Assembly (NCBI RefSeq): GCF_014395225.1
Contig: NZ_CP060723.1
Coordinates: forward strand, 2,232,001 to 2,296,000
DNA: 64,000 bases
Source: Pedobacter roseus
GTDB lineage: Bacteria > Bacteroidota > Bacteroidia > Sphingobacteriales > Sphingobacteriaceae
Reading direction: 5' to 3'
In this document: positions 33,457 to 42,771 of the stretch, one piece after another
Layout of the letters: every line of letters begins with the position of its first letter
Numbering within the stretch: position 1 is the stretch's first letter
Position numbers and translations under genes: made by a program
Notes under the pieces: model-generated
What the model was told of the DNA's origin: nothing
What the model saw: only the letters and a program-made list of their open reading frames with translations
Database searches by the model: none

Positions 33457-34722
33457 ATGCCAAAGAAAATATTGATCCTGCTTTTAGTAGTAGTTTACAT
33501 TTACGCCCTAACTTTCGACATTTTCCTGAACAACTATTTCAAGTTTCCGGCGGTGGCTGTGGGCGTTGCAATTGCCCTTTTATTTCCTGCCAGGGGAGAT
33601 TTACAATTTATCGGCATGCGGGAGCTGTGGCTGTTGTTCCTGGCCAATTTCTTTTACTATGTACTTGGTCAGGATCAGATTAAACCCCTGATGGTTAATC
33701 TGTTGATATTTATAGGTTGTGCACTGTATTTTAACTTTTTTGTGGGGAATAACCCCGGCAGGTTAAAAATGTCGGTAATTGTTTTCTTTTCCTGTTTGGC
33801 GCTTTCGGCTTTGGTGATGGGAGCAGATCATATTAATCCGCTTGCTACCATAATATGGCGGGAGAGGTTAATTGGAGGAGAAATTGTACAAAGCCCCTCC
33901 GGAATATGTACGAGTATATTTACTTTCGGTTACCAGGTAGCGGCACTTTCTACATTTGCTTTTCTATATACCCTTTTTAGCGGTAAATCATTTATTGTGG
34001 TGATGCTGGTACTTATGATGGCCATAGTCCCCATTTTTTACGGGATGCAACGCTCGGCGCTCATGGTATTTGCGATCGGTTCAGTACTGGCCATTGTATT
34101 TTATTTCCGAATGAAGTCCATACCCATTTTGGTTGGAGTAGCTGTATTGGGGCTGGTGTTCTTTTCTACCATTTCCAGATACAATGGTAATGCACAGGAG
34201 AATATTTTGAGCAAGGCACAACAAAATTCGGAAAGGGGAGAAGACAGATCAGGGCTGGTGACAGAAAATATTAAAATTTACAGCGATTATCCGCTCGGGC
34301 TTTTATTCTACAACAGGCAATGGTCTGATGTATCAAGGCATAATCCCATTTATCAGGGCGGTTTAACCTCGCACAATGCCTATCTGATGTTTATTACCTA
34401 CTTAGGGCCATTGGTTGGTATCATTTTGTTACTGTCCATCTATTGGCGTGTAGGGAAAATATTTAAGTCGGTAATTGTCGACATCAGAAATCCTAAATCT
34501 GCTTTACAGGCGGCATTATGCTTCACCTTTTTGGCCATATCGCTCAACTCACTTTTTCATAATGCCTGGCTGGTTAATGCCAATGGGCCTACCGTATTCC
34601 TGTTTTTTTGCATCCTCCAGTTAAACGCCATCAACTCAAAAAAGAAAATATATGATCATCCTGAAAAAGAAAATATTGCCCTTTCTAAACCGAGAGGTCG
34701 TATGGTTCGGGCAGAAGCCTAA
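33457..34722 (+). CDS. O-antigen/exopolysaccharide polymerase-like membrane protein (Wzy)
   Basis: This 421-aa protein has about ten to twelve hydrophobic helices and a large loop at about 245-310 (between ISRYNGNAQENILSK and GGLTSHNAYLMFI), the layout of Wzy polymerases and WaaL-like ligases. The LTSHNAYL segment matches the common 'HNxyL' motif. Sequence families for Wzy are poorly conserved, so the call rests on topology and position after the flippase. Its last 71 bases overlap the next gene. Confidence 0.78.
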   Translation: MPKKILILLLVVVYIYALTFDIFLNNYFKFPAVAVGVAIALLFPARGDLQFIGMRELWLLFLANFFYYVLGQDQIKPLMVNLLIFIGCALYFNFFVGNNPGRLKMSVIVFFSCLALSALVMGADHINPLATIIWRERLIGGEIVQSPSGICTSIFTFGYQVAALSTFAFLYTLFSGKSFIVVMLVLMMAIVPIFYGMQRSALMVFAIGSVLAIVFYFRMKSIPILVGVAVLGLVFFSTISRYNGNAQENILSKAQQNSERGEDRSGLVTENIKIYSDYPLGLLFYNRQWSDVSRHNPIYQGGLTSHNAYLMFITYLGPLVGIILLLSIYWRVGKIFKSVIVDIRNPKSALQAALCFTFLAISLNSLFHNAWLVNANGPTVFLFFCILQLNAINSKKKIYDHPEKENIALSKPRGRMVRAEA

Positions 34723-35416
34723 AACTGGTCAGTGTTTAACTACCGTATTTAGGCAAAGTTCGGTTAAAGGGGAACGCTTTGGTTACAAACGCGAAGATTT
34801 TTACACCAAACTCATCGATATTTCGGCTAGCGAGGATACCTTTTTTTCTCAGTTTGATAAAAATACCGCCTACGATATCCGCAGGGCAAGGAAAGATGGA
34901 ATTCATACCGATATACACACACAGCTGGATGAGTTTATTATTTTTTACAATGACTTTGCCTTAACCAAAGGGCTGGAGCCTATCGGGTTAAGTTTATTGG
35001 AATATGGCAATAAACTCCTCATAACAAAAGCGGTATCTGAAGGAGAAATTTTGGTGATGCATGCCTACCTGCTTGATCGTTCAGAAGGCCGCGTCCGCCT
35101 GTTGTATTCGGCATCACCCTACCGGAAAGAGGAAATGGGTGGAACTAAACGCAGCTGGATAGGCCGGGCCAACCGCCTGCTGCACCTTGAGGATATGAAA
35201 ACATTTAAAGCAATGGGCTTTTCGGTTTACGATATGGGAGGTTACGCCTTTGGCACAACCGACGACAGCCTCCAAAGGATCAATCTTTTTAAAGATGGTT
35301 TTGGCGGGCAAATGGTGGTAGAAAATGATTACTGGCCTTTGCTTATGCTTTTGGCCATCCGACTTCGGTTATTGCTCAAAAATCAGAAATCTACCATCGT
35401 TATTTCTAAAAATTAA
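34652..35416 (+). CDS. FemAB/GNAT-like acyltransferase
   Basis: This 254-aa soluble protein resembles FemAB-type GNAT proteins: FDKNTAYDIRRARKDGI near residue 67, then AYLLD strands, LLYSASPYRKEE and the C-terminal GFSVYDMGGYAFG motif that forms the acyl-CoA or aminoacyl site. It probably acylates a sugar amine or hydroxyl of the polymer precursor. The 71-bp overlap with the polymerase gene is large; later in-frame starts would remove the N-terminal strand, so this start was kept. A second FemAB-like gene lies at 48.6 kb. Confidence 0.72.
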   Translation: MIILKKKILPFLNREVVWFGQKPKTGQCLTTVFRQSSVKGERFGYKREDFYTKLIDISASEDTFFSQFDKNTAYDIRRARKDGIHTDIHTQLDEFIIFYNDFALTKGLEPIGLSLLEYGNKLLITKAVSEGEILVMHAYLLDRSEGRVRLLYSASPYRKEEMGGTKRSWIGRANRLLHLEDMKTFKAMGFSVYDMGGYAFGTTDDSLQRINLFKDGFGGQMVVENDYWPLLMLLAIRLRLLLKNQKSTIVISKN

Positions 35417-35422
35417 GATAAC

Positions 35423-36850
35423 ATGCTTTTTAACTCCTTTCACTTTCTGCTCTTTTTTCCGATAGTTGCCGGGCTATATTTTATTATGCCCTACAAATAC
35501 AGGTGGCTGTGGCTATTGTTAGCCAGTTGCTTTTTTTACATGTTTTTTAAGGCAGTTTATATTCTGATCCTGTTTTTTACCATCCTGATCGATTATTTTG
35601 CCGGCATCTATATTGAAAAAGCAAAGTTGCCGAAGACAAAAAAAAGGCTTCTATTGCTAAGCATCGTGGCCAATGTACTGGTCCTGGGTATATTTAAGTA
35701 TTTTAATTTCCTTAACGATAGCGTTTCGGGGATATTAAGTTGGGCCGGTTACAGCAACCCGGTTCCGGCACTGGCTATACTCTTGCCAATTGGGCTCTCT
35801 TTTCACACCTTTCAGGCCATGAGTTATACCATTGAGGTGTATCGGGGTAACCAAAAGGCAGAGCAGAAATTTGGAATCTATGCTCTCTATGTTATGTTTT
35901 TTCCACAACTGGTGGCAGGGCCGATTGAAAGGCCGCAGAATATGTTGCACCAGTTTTATGAAAAACATCCCTTTAATCCTTACGATGCCAGTGAAGGACT
36001 TAAGCGGATTTTGATTGGTCTGTTTAAAAAAGTGGTGGTGGCAGACCGGCTGGCGATATATGTTAATGCCGTTTATGGTAATTACGAACACCATGGCAGC
36101 CTCAGCCTGATCATGGCGACTGTTTTCTTTTCCTTTCAGATTTATTGCGATTTCTCCGGTTATTCTGATATCGCAATCGGTACCGCAAGGATATTGGGTT
36201 TCAGGCTCATGGAAAATTTTGACAGGCCTTATTTTGCTAAGAGCATTAGTGAGTTTTGGAGCAAATGGCACATTTCACTTTCCTCCTGGTTTAGAGATTA
36301 CCTCTATATCCCTATGGGCGGAAACCGTGTTTCGACGCTGAAATGGTACCGTAATCTCTTTGTTGTGTTTATGCTAAGCGGTCTTTGGCACGGTGCTAAC
36401 TGGACTTTTATCGTTTGGGGCGCACTCCACGGTACTTACCTTATTTTAGAAATCGTGTTCAGGAAATTGCGAGGCCCTTTTCAAAAATGGAAGTTTTTAA
36501 GCATGCCCAAGTTAAGCGGGTTGCTGCAGGTAACATTTACTTTTCTGTTGGTTACGCTGGCCTGGATATTCTTCAGAGCCGATAATATTGCCCAGGCCTT
36601 AGGTATCCTTAAACGTATTTTCAGTTTTGAACCAGGTTTCTTTTTAGGTCAGCCAAATTATTTTTTCTACAGTATTTTGGCCATTTTATCCTTACTGTGT
36701 TACGAATTGAGACAGGAATTTCATTGGCAGGGTATAGCTGTTTCAGACCTCCGTTTTCCCTGGCGTTTGCTTACTTATGGTGCTTTGGTTTTTGCCATTA
36801 TGCTGTTCGGCGTTTTTGATGGCAGCCAGTTCATCTACTTTCAGTTCTAA
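35423..36850 (+). CDS. MBOAT family O-acyltransferase (AlgI-like)
   Basis: This 475-aa membrane protein has about eleven helices. The MBOAT motifs are clear: PIGLSFHTFQAMSYTIEVYRG near 115, WHISLSSWFRDYLYIPMGGN near 282 and LSGLWHGANWTF with the catalytic His323. It moves acyl groups across the inner membrane for polysaccharide O-acetylation. It starts 6 bp after the FemAB-like gene and lies 11 bp before an SGNH-like partner, mirroring AlgI with AlgJ/AlgX or DltB with DltD. Confidence 0.94.
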   Translation: MLFNSFHFLLFFPIVAGLYFIMPYKYRWLWLLLASCFFYMFFKAVYILILFFTILIDYFAGIYIEKAKLPKTKKRLLLLSIVANVLVLGIFKYFNFLNDSVSGILSWAGYSNPVPALAILLPIGLSFHTFQAMSYTIEVYRGNQKAEQKFGIYALYVMFFPQLVAGPIERPQNMLHQFYEKHPFNPYDASEGLKRILIGLFKKVVVADRLAIYVNAVYGNYEHHGSLSLIMATVFFSFQIYCDFSGYSDIAIGTARILGFRLMENFDRPYFAKSISEFWSKWHISLSSWFRDYLYIPMGGNRVSTLKWYRNLFVVFMLSGLWHGANWTFIVWGALHGTYLILEIVFRKLRGPFQKWKFLSMPKLSGLLQVTFTFLLVTLAWIFFRADNIAQALGILKRIFSFEPGFFLGQPNYFFYSILAILSLLCYELRQEFHWQGIAVSDLRFPWRLLTYGALVFAIMLFGVFDGSQFIYFQF

Positions 36851-36861
36851 ATCATTAAACA

Positions 36862-37818
36862 ATGCGCAGACTTAATCCAACGCAGTATTTTTTCTTAAAA
36901 TTTGGCATTTTTATAGCAGTCATTTTATTGGTCGACCAGTTAGGTGGGCGATTGCTCCATGCCTGTTTTATACGCGAAGTAACGGGCGAATATGCAATTG
37001 CAAATCATATTGTTTATCAGGCTAAAGAGGATTTACTCATCCTGGGAAGCTCGCGGGCAGCCCATCATTACAACCCTGAAATTTTAGGCCAGTCACTCAC
37101 AATGAAATGTTACAATGGAGGCCGTGATGGGCAGGGAATGATTTATTACGAGGCCATGCTTGATCTGGCACTTGAACGACATACCCCGCGGTTGCTTATT
37201 TTGGATGTTAACAACAGGGATTTGGATAATGATCCTGAAAAGAAAGATAACCTATCCTGTTTATTGCCTTACCTCAGCACTTCAAATTCCGTAGATCGGT
37301 TTCTACTGCAAAAAAGTTCATTTGAACTCTTGAAAGCGTCAATGCAAACTTATAGATACAATGGACAGCTATTTTCTATTGTGCAGCATACCTTATTTTC
37401 TAAATTTTCGACTCCTGATATTGCAGGATACAGGCCGTTAACAGGAAGTATGAAGGAAGGGAGTTTACCCAAAAAAGCAAGGGCTGTACAAAAAGAAGAA
37501 ATGGATGCTGAAAATATTCGCTCATTGGAGAACATTATCGTGAACTGCCGTAAAAACAACATCAGGTTATTTGTATTCATTTCCCCAAGATACTCGCTCG
37601 ATCCAACTACCACAACCGTAAAAAAGGTGAGGGAAATTTGCAAACTTATGGGCATCGATTTTTCGGACTATACAAGTAACAGAGAATTTGCGCATTGGCA
37701 ATATTTTGCAGATGCTTCCCATTTAAATAATAAGGGAGCCGATTTATATTCAAAAACCGTTGCTTCGCATATTTTAAAATCGGATGTCAAAGACTTTTTT
37801 AAATCGGCCAAACGATGA
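36862..37818 (+). CDS. Membrane-anchored SGNH-like O-acyl transfer partner
   Basis: This 318-aa protein has one N-terminal membrane helix (about 10-28), so the rest is periplasmic. It carries a GSSRAAHHY motif with candidate nucleophile Ser63 and a C-terminal DASH set (Asp284, His287, followed by LNNKG), which is the catalytic layout of the SGNH fold. Its position next to the MBOAT gene suggests it takes the acyl group and places it on the polymer. It overlaps the following glycosyltransferase start by 4 bp. It is not a close match to a named family member. Confidence 0.8.
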   Translation: MRRLNPTQYFFLKFGIFIAVILLVDQLGGRLLHACFIREVTGEYAIANHIVYQAKEDLLILGSSRAAHHYNPEILGQSLTMKCYNGGRDGQGMIYYEAMLDLALERHTPRLLILDVNNRDLDNDPEKKDNLSCLLPYLSTSNSVDRFLLQKSSFELLKASMQTYRYNGQLFSIVQHTLFSKFSTPDIAGYRPLTGSMKEGSLPKKARAVQKEEMDAENIRSLENIIVNCRKNNIRLFVFISPRYSLDPTTTTVKKVREICKLMGIDFSDYTSNREFAHWQYFADASHLNNKGADLYSKTVASHILKSDVKDFFKSAKR

Positions 37819-38879
37819 AAAAGAAAGTATTCTTTGTGGTCAGTTCGCTAGGTGCCGGAGGTTCGGAGCGTGTGTTCTGGTTGCTTTCCCAGGGATTTGA
37901 TAAGACCCAATTTGAGGTTTTCATCGTGTATTTAGGTGGCGAAAAGGACATGTTTTCAACCGATCTGGAAAATGTAAGGGTAATTAACCTGATGACTTTT
38001 CGTGCTTCGCGGTCTTTCGGTAAACTCCTTGCTTTGATCAAAAAGGAACGGCCTTATGCCATCTTTTCGACGGGGGCGCACATCAATGTGCTGGTTGCAA
38101 TGATATCCCTGTTTGTTAAAATTCCATTCCTGATTGCAAGAGAATCGAATGTTTACCGCGAAATGGCTCAGGTTAATAACGTAAAGCAGCGATTTTGGGT
38201 GCCCATGATCGAAATTTTTTATCGCCGGTTTAACAACATCGTATGTCAGTCGGCAGAAATCAGTTCCTCTTTTTTAAATACTTTTAGGCTTCCCCAAAGC
38301 AGCTTAATCATTATTCCCAATCCCGTAAAAGCATCGCTTCCCGGCATCAGCAGTATAAAAAGTGAGCTAAACGGGAAAAAGAAGATACTCATCGTGGCCA
38401 GGCTTGCTACCGAAAAAATGCACAGCCGTTTACTCAATATTTTTGCGGGGCTGCCAAACGATTTTCACCTGAGCATTGCCGGAGACGGACCTTGCAGGGC
38501 AGCAATTACCAAACAAATTAATGCGCTGGGCATTGCAGACCGTGTGTGTATGCTTGGAGAAATTGAGGATGTAGATAAGCTTTACCAAAATCACCAGCTC
38601 TGCCTGCTTACCTCAGTTACCGAAGGTTTCCCGAATGCACTGTTAGAGTCGATAGCCAATGGCACACCGGTAGTGGCCTTTAGGGTTGGGGGACTGTCTA
38701 ACCTGGTGATAGAGGGATTTAATGGATATACCATCGATCAGCATGATGATGGCGCTTATGCCTTTCATGTTCAAAAAGCCTGTTCGCAGGTATGGGATCA
38801 TCAGGCCATGATGGATGATGCCCAAAACCGGTTTTCTCTTAACAAAATTGCAAGCTGCTACCAATCATTAATCAGCTAA
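37815..38879 (+). CDS. Glycosyltransferase family 4
   Basis: This 354-aa GT-B enzyme starts with the donor-fold motif SSLGAGGSERVFW. The C-terminal domain has ILIVARLATEKMHSRLLNIF, GDGPCRAAI and the E-x7-E segment TEGFPNALLESIANG near 280. It adds one sugar to the lipid-linked repeat unit on the cytoplasmic face. Donor and acceptor cannot be read from sequence. It is coupled to the previous gene by an ATGA overlap. Confidence 0.92.
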   Translation: MKKKVFFVVSSLGAGGSERVFWLLSQGFDKTQFEVFIVYLGGEKDMFSTDLENVRVINLMTFRASRSFGKLLALIKKERPYAIFSTGAHINVLVAMISLFVKIPFLIARESNVYREMAQVNNVKQRFWVPMIEIFYRRFNNIVCQSAEISSSFLNTFRLPQSSLIIIPNPVKASLPGISSIKSELNGKKKILIVARLATEKMHSRLLNIFAGLPNDFHLSIAGDGPCRAAITKQINALGIADRVCMLGEIEDVDKLYQNHQLCLLTSVTEGFPNALLESIANGTPVVAFRVGGLSNLVIEGFNGYTIDQHDDGAYAFHVQKACSQVWDHQAMMDDAQNRFSLNKIASCYQSLIS

Positions 38880-38915
38880 ATCTTCTTCAAAAAATAAGCT
38901 AAAAAGGAATAAACT

Positions 38916-40760
38916 ATGTGCGGAATATATGGAACTACCATGCCTGTTGGAGATGAAACGGTATTGGCCAAACTGGCCAGGGCCAGGTTCAGAGGTCCCG
39001 ATGTCTCTGGTTTCGAGCGGAGCGAAGGCGTAGTGCTGGGGCATAACCGGCTGGCCATTATCGATATTGATCCACGTTCCAATCAGCCATTTTCGTATGG
39101 CTACCTCAAAATTGTTTTCAATGGTGAAATATACAATTATCGCGAACTGCGCAAAACGCTGATCGATTTAGGACATCATTTCCATACCACCTGCGATACC
39201 GAAGTAATCTGTGCGGCCTACATGGAGTATGGTGCAAACTGCGTTGATCATTTTAATGGGATGTTTGCTTTTGTAATACACGATATGCGCAAAGGGTTGC
39301 TCTTTGGTGCGAGGGATAGGTTAGGCAAAAAACCGCTTTACTATTACAAGGGTGAGGGCTTTGAATTTGCCAGTCAACCTTCCCAAATCAGCATGGATAA
39401 AGAACTAAGCATAAATCCTGATGCCGTAAGCGCTTACCTCCACTGGAGTTACATTCCCGATCAGTACTGCATCTTCAAAGGCATAGAAAAACTGAAAGCT
39501 GGCCATTGTTTTACTTACAACCTGCATAAGGGCATTCTGGTCGAAAGAAAATATTGGGATATGGATCAGCAATCAACTGGTATCTATTCTAAAAGTTATG
39601 CGGAGGCAAAGGAGGAGCTGGGATTGCTGATACAGGACGCCGTTCGGATCCGCCTTCACGCTGATGTACCGCTGGGTATTTTCCTTTCCGGTGGAATCGA
39701 TTCCTCCCTGGTGGCCAGTTTAGCCGCAAAAGAAAATGCACTAACCAAGACATTTTGTATCCGTTTTGAAGATAAAAACCTTGATGAAAGCATACATGCA
39801 GAAAAGATTGCCCATTACTTAGGAACTGAGCACCAAACCATTACCTGTTTGCATTCTGACGGATTGGACATGCTTCAAAATTACGGGTGTTTTTTTGATG
39901 AACCCTTTGCAGATCCAAGCGCGATACCGCTAATGTTATTGGCAAAACACACTAAAAAACATGTAACAGTAGCACTTAGTGGAGATGGCGGAGACGAAGG
40001 TTTCTTGGGGTATGGCCGTTACGACTGGATGAAAAAAGCCGGCTGGGCCTATCAGCTCCCTTTAAGCATGCGTAGCACATTGTTTTCGCTGGCAAAACTT
40101 TCTCCAAATTATCGCCACCGCTTAATTGGTGCCGGCCTGGTTCAAAAGGATCTGGCTTCACTTTACGAAGGGCTGTGTACCGGGATGGATACATCCTGGC
40201 TGAGCGAAAAGCATTATCAAACAGATCAGCCTCACCGCTGGCTGCTGGAGCAGGATCAACAACCATTAATGCAGCGCTTATCCAATTATGATATCAAAAC
40301 CTATCTCTGCGACGACATCAATACCAAAGTAGATCGGGCAACAATGGCTTATGCTTTAGAGGCACGTGCCCCGCTAATGGATTACAGGGTGATGGAGTTT
40401 GCCAACCAATTACCTGTACACTATAAAATGGGCGGTAGGTTTGGTAAAAAGCGCATCATAAAAGACCTGCTGTTCGACAGGCTGCCAGAAGATTTTTTTA
40501 AAAGACCCAAAGCAGGTTTTACACTGCCCATAAAATCGTGGCTCCAAAACGAGCTTAAAGAATATGTACTCGATCACCTGAGCCTTTCTTCCCTTAGTGA
40601 TATTCCGGGGCTTGTGCCTACAAAAGTTAAAAAAATGATCGATCTGCACCTGGCTGGCAAGCATAACTACAGCAGCCAGATCTGGTCGGTACTGATGCTT
40701 AAAAGGTGGCTCGATAGCAACAAACTAACGCATAAAAAGATTTTAGTTAACCAAGAATGA
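38916..40760 (+). CDS. Asparagine synthase-like amidotransferase (AsnB/WbpS-like)
   Basis: This 614-aa protein has an N-terminal class II glutaminase with nucleophile Cys2 (MCGIYGT) and a synthetase domain with the ATP PP-loop LSGGIDSSLV near 250. Within polysaccharide loci such proteins (for example Pseudomonas WbpS) are thought to amidate uronic acids. The WbpO- and WbpP-like genes upstream would supply the acid. It overlaps the next gene by 4 bp. Free asparagine synthesis is possible but less likely here. Confidence 0.9.
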   Translation: MCGIYGTTMPVGDETVLAKLARARFRGPDVSGFERSEGVVLGHNRLAIIDIDPRSNQPFSYGYLKIVFNGEIYNYRELRKTLIDLGHHFHTTCDTEVICAAYMEYGANCVDHFNGMFAFVIHDMRKGLLFGARDRLGKKPLYYYKGEGFEFASQPSQISMDKELSINPDAVSAYLHWSYIPDQYCIFKGIEKLKAGHCFTYNLHKGILVERKYWDMDQQSTGIYSKSYAEAKEELGLLIQDAVRIRLHADVPLGIFLSGGIDSSLVASLAAKENALTKTFCIRFEDKNLDESIHAEKIAHYLGTEHQTITCLHSDGLDMLQNYGCFFDEPFADPSAIPLMLLAKHTKKHVTVALSGDGGDEGFLGYGRYDWMKKAGWAYQLPLSMRSTLFSLAKLSPNYRHRLIGAGLVQKDLASLYEGLCTGMDTSWLSEKHYQTDQPHRWLLEQDQQPLMQRLSNYDIKTYLCDDINTKVDRATMAYALEARAPLMDYRVMEFANQLPVHYKMGGRFGKKRIIKDLLFDRLPEDFFKRPKAGFTLPIKSWLQNELKEYVLDHLSLSSLSDIPGLVPTKVKKMIDLHLAGKHNYSSQIWSVLMLKRWLDSNKLTHKKILVNQE

Positions 40761-41644
40761 GAAAATACTTAAATAAGCTCTTTTACTCTGACAAATGGAA
40801 TATTGGTTATGTAAGCCAGTCTGCAGAGTGTTTTATCGAACAAAAGGGACTGAGCGAAAAGGTTACCTGGCTTAACGAAGTGAATGCCGACTATTCTGCC
40901 GATCCTTTCGCCATTTTACATCAATCGAAGGTATATATCTACTATGAAGAGTTAAAAACGATTCTGGGCAGGGGAAAGATAAACGTAATCAGCGGCTTCG
41001 ATTTTTCGACCAAAAAAAGGGTAAAAGGTTTTGAACCTTATGATATCCACCTTTCTTACCCCTATATTTTTACCGATAAGGAAACCATTTACTGTATACC
41101 CGAAACAGCTACCGCAGAAGAAGTAGCCTTATATCAGGTAAATCCACAGCAAATGAATAAACTGACGAAACTTAGGCTGCTGGTTAAAGGAAAGCGGTTT
41201 GTAGACAGTTCCATTGTATTCCATGAGGGGCGGTTTTGGTTATTCACCAGTGTAAGCGGCATGCCAAATGTATTCTACATCTATCATGCGGCCACATTGG
41301 AAGATGAGTTTGTTCCTCATCAAAAAAATCCGATTGCCACCGACAATAAAAATTTTAGAAGTGCAGGCAATCTTTTTGTGGTGGGCAACAAGCTTTACCG
41401 ACCTACTCAAAACATGGAAATTACCTATGGGGGCTCGGTCATGATCAATCAGATTACAGCGCTCAGTCCGGATCAGTTTGAAAGTGAAGATCTGTTTGAA
41501 GTAAAGCCAAAAGCACCATACGATAAAGGATTGCACAACATTAGCCTTTTGGCGGATACCATCGTTTTTGACGGCAAGCGGAGGTATTTTTCACCCACGG
41601 TGGTTTTCAACAAAGTGATCAAAAAGATCATGAACAGCCTGTAA
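40757..41644 (+). CDS. Beta-propeller protein like the N-domain of GINT-type glycosyltransferases
   Basis: This 295-aa protein has repeated blade motifs: ADYSADPFAILHQSKVYIYYE, SYPYIFTDKETIYCIPETA, GRFWLFTS and RSAGNLFVVGNKLYRPTQN. These resemble the five-bladed domain found at the N-terminus of glucosamine inositolphosphorylceramide transferases and in bacterial polysaccharide loci. There is no signal peptide. It is translationally coupled to the asparagine-synthase-like gene, so the two may act together. The activity is unknown; a sugar-modifying or glycosidase-like role is inference. Confidence 0.7.
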   Translation: MRKYLNKLFYSDKWNIGYVSQSAECFIEQKGLSEKVTWLNEVNADYSADPFAILHQSKVYIYYEELKTILGRGKINVISGFDFSTKKRVKGFEPYDIHLSYPYIFTDKETIYCIPETATAEEVALYQVNPQQMNKLTKLRLLVKGKRFVDSSIVFHEGRFWLFTSVSGMPNVFYIYHAATLEDEFVPHQKNPIATDNKNFRSAGNLFVVGNKLYRPTQNMEITYGGSVMINQITALSPDQFESEDLFEVKPKAPYDKGLHNISLLADTIVFDGKRRYFSPTVVFNKVIKKIMNSL

Positions 41645-41691
41645 GCACCCTCCTTTAAAAATCAATCATCCAAAAACCAAAACCAATAGAT

Positions 41692-42771
41692 ATGAAAATT
41701 TTAGTAACAGGGTGTGCCGGTTTTATCGGTTTCCACCTTACCCGAGAATTGCTGCAACTGGGCTACGAAGTTACCGGTATCGACAATATCAACGACTATT
41801 ATGATGTTGGGCTCAAATACGACCGTTTGAGCGAACTCGGCATTAGCCGTGCAGATATAAGCTCAATTCCATTTTCTTCAAATTTAAAATACCCAAATCT
41901 AAAATTCTATAAAATGGACCTTGTTGATCAGCCTGCAATTTTTTCGCTTTTCGAAAACAGCGGCTTCGATCTGGTGTGCCATTTAGCGGCTCAGGCAGGG
42001 GTAAGGTACAGCATTGCCCAACCTCAGCGTTATATCGATTCCAACATACAGGGCTTTTTTAACATTTTGGAGGCCAGCAGAAAATCGGCCGTGCGCCACC
42101 TGGTTTACGCCAGTTCATCGAGTGTTTATGGCCTAGGAACCACATTGCCTTTTAGTACTGGAGAAAATACCGATCAGCCCGCTTCGCTGTATGCCGCAAC
42201 CAAAAAATGTAACGAGCTGATGGCACATTCGTATAGCCACGTTTTTGGTCTGCCAACAACGGGTTTGAGGTTCTTTACCGTTTACGGTCCTTGGGGAAGA
42301 CCAGATATGGCCATGTTTCTCTTTACCAAAGCCATTTCCGAACAAAAACCACTTCAGGTATTTAATCAGGGTAATATGAAACGAGATTTCACTTATGTAG
42401 ACGATATTGTTGATGGAATAGTTAAAGTAATTGAAAAGGCAGCCAGAGGTATTGCTAGCACAGGGAAAACAGCCATTCCTTATCATGTTTATAATATTGG
42501 AAGAGGAAAATCGATTCCCTTAGAAGAATTTATTACCGAAATTGAAAAGCAATTGGGCGTAAAAGCAATGCGCGAATTGATGCCGATGCAGGCTGGCGAT
42601 ATTGCCGAAACCTGGTCGGATATAGATGAAATGAGAAATGATTTCCGTTACCAGCCACACGTAGATGTAGCCACCGGGGTGAAACATTTTGTGGATTGGT
42701 ATTCGGTTTATTACGCCAAACAGAAAGCTCCGCAAGAGTTAAGCGTTTTAGATGAGCCTTTGAGCCAATGA
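41692..42771 (+). CDS. UDP-glucuronate 4-epimerase-like enzyme
   Basis: This 359-aa short-chain dehydrogenase has the NAD motif TGCAGFIGFH at 6-15, DNINDYYDVGLKYDRL near 35 (typical of UDP-GlcA epimerases), AAQAGVRYS near 100, SSSSVYG and catalytic YAATK near 172. The RFFTVYGPWGRPDMA block also matches the GlcA-epimerase group. It would make UDP-galacturonate. No UDP-glucose dehydrogenase was found in the window, so its substrate must come from elsewhere. Coupled by ATGA to the next glycosyltransferase. Confidence 0.9.
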   Translation: MKILVTGCAGFIGFHLTRELLQLGYEVTGIDNINDYYDVGLKYDRLSELGISRADISSIPFSSNLKYPNLKFYKMDLVDQPAIFSLFENSGFDLVCHLAAQAGVRYSIAQPQRYIDSNIQGFFNILEASRKSAVRHLVYASSSSVYGLGTTLPFSTGENTDQPASLYAATKKCNELMAHSYSHVFGLPTTGLRFFTVYGPWGRPDMAMFLFTKAISEQKPLQVFNQGNMKRDFTYVDDIVDGIVKVIEKAARGIASTGKTAIPYHVYNIGRGKSIPLEEFITEIEKQLGVKAMRELMPMQAGDIAETWSDIDEMRNDFRYQPHVDVATGVKHFVDWYSVYYAKQKAPQELSVLDEPLSQ

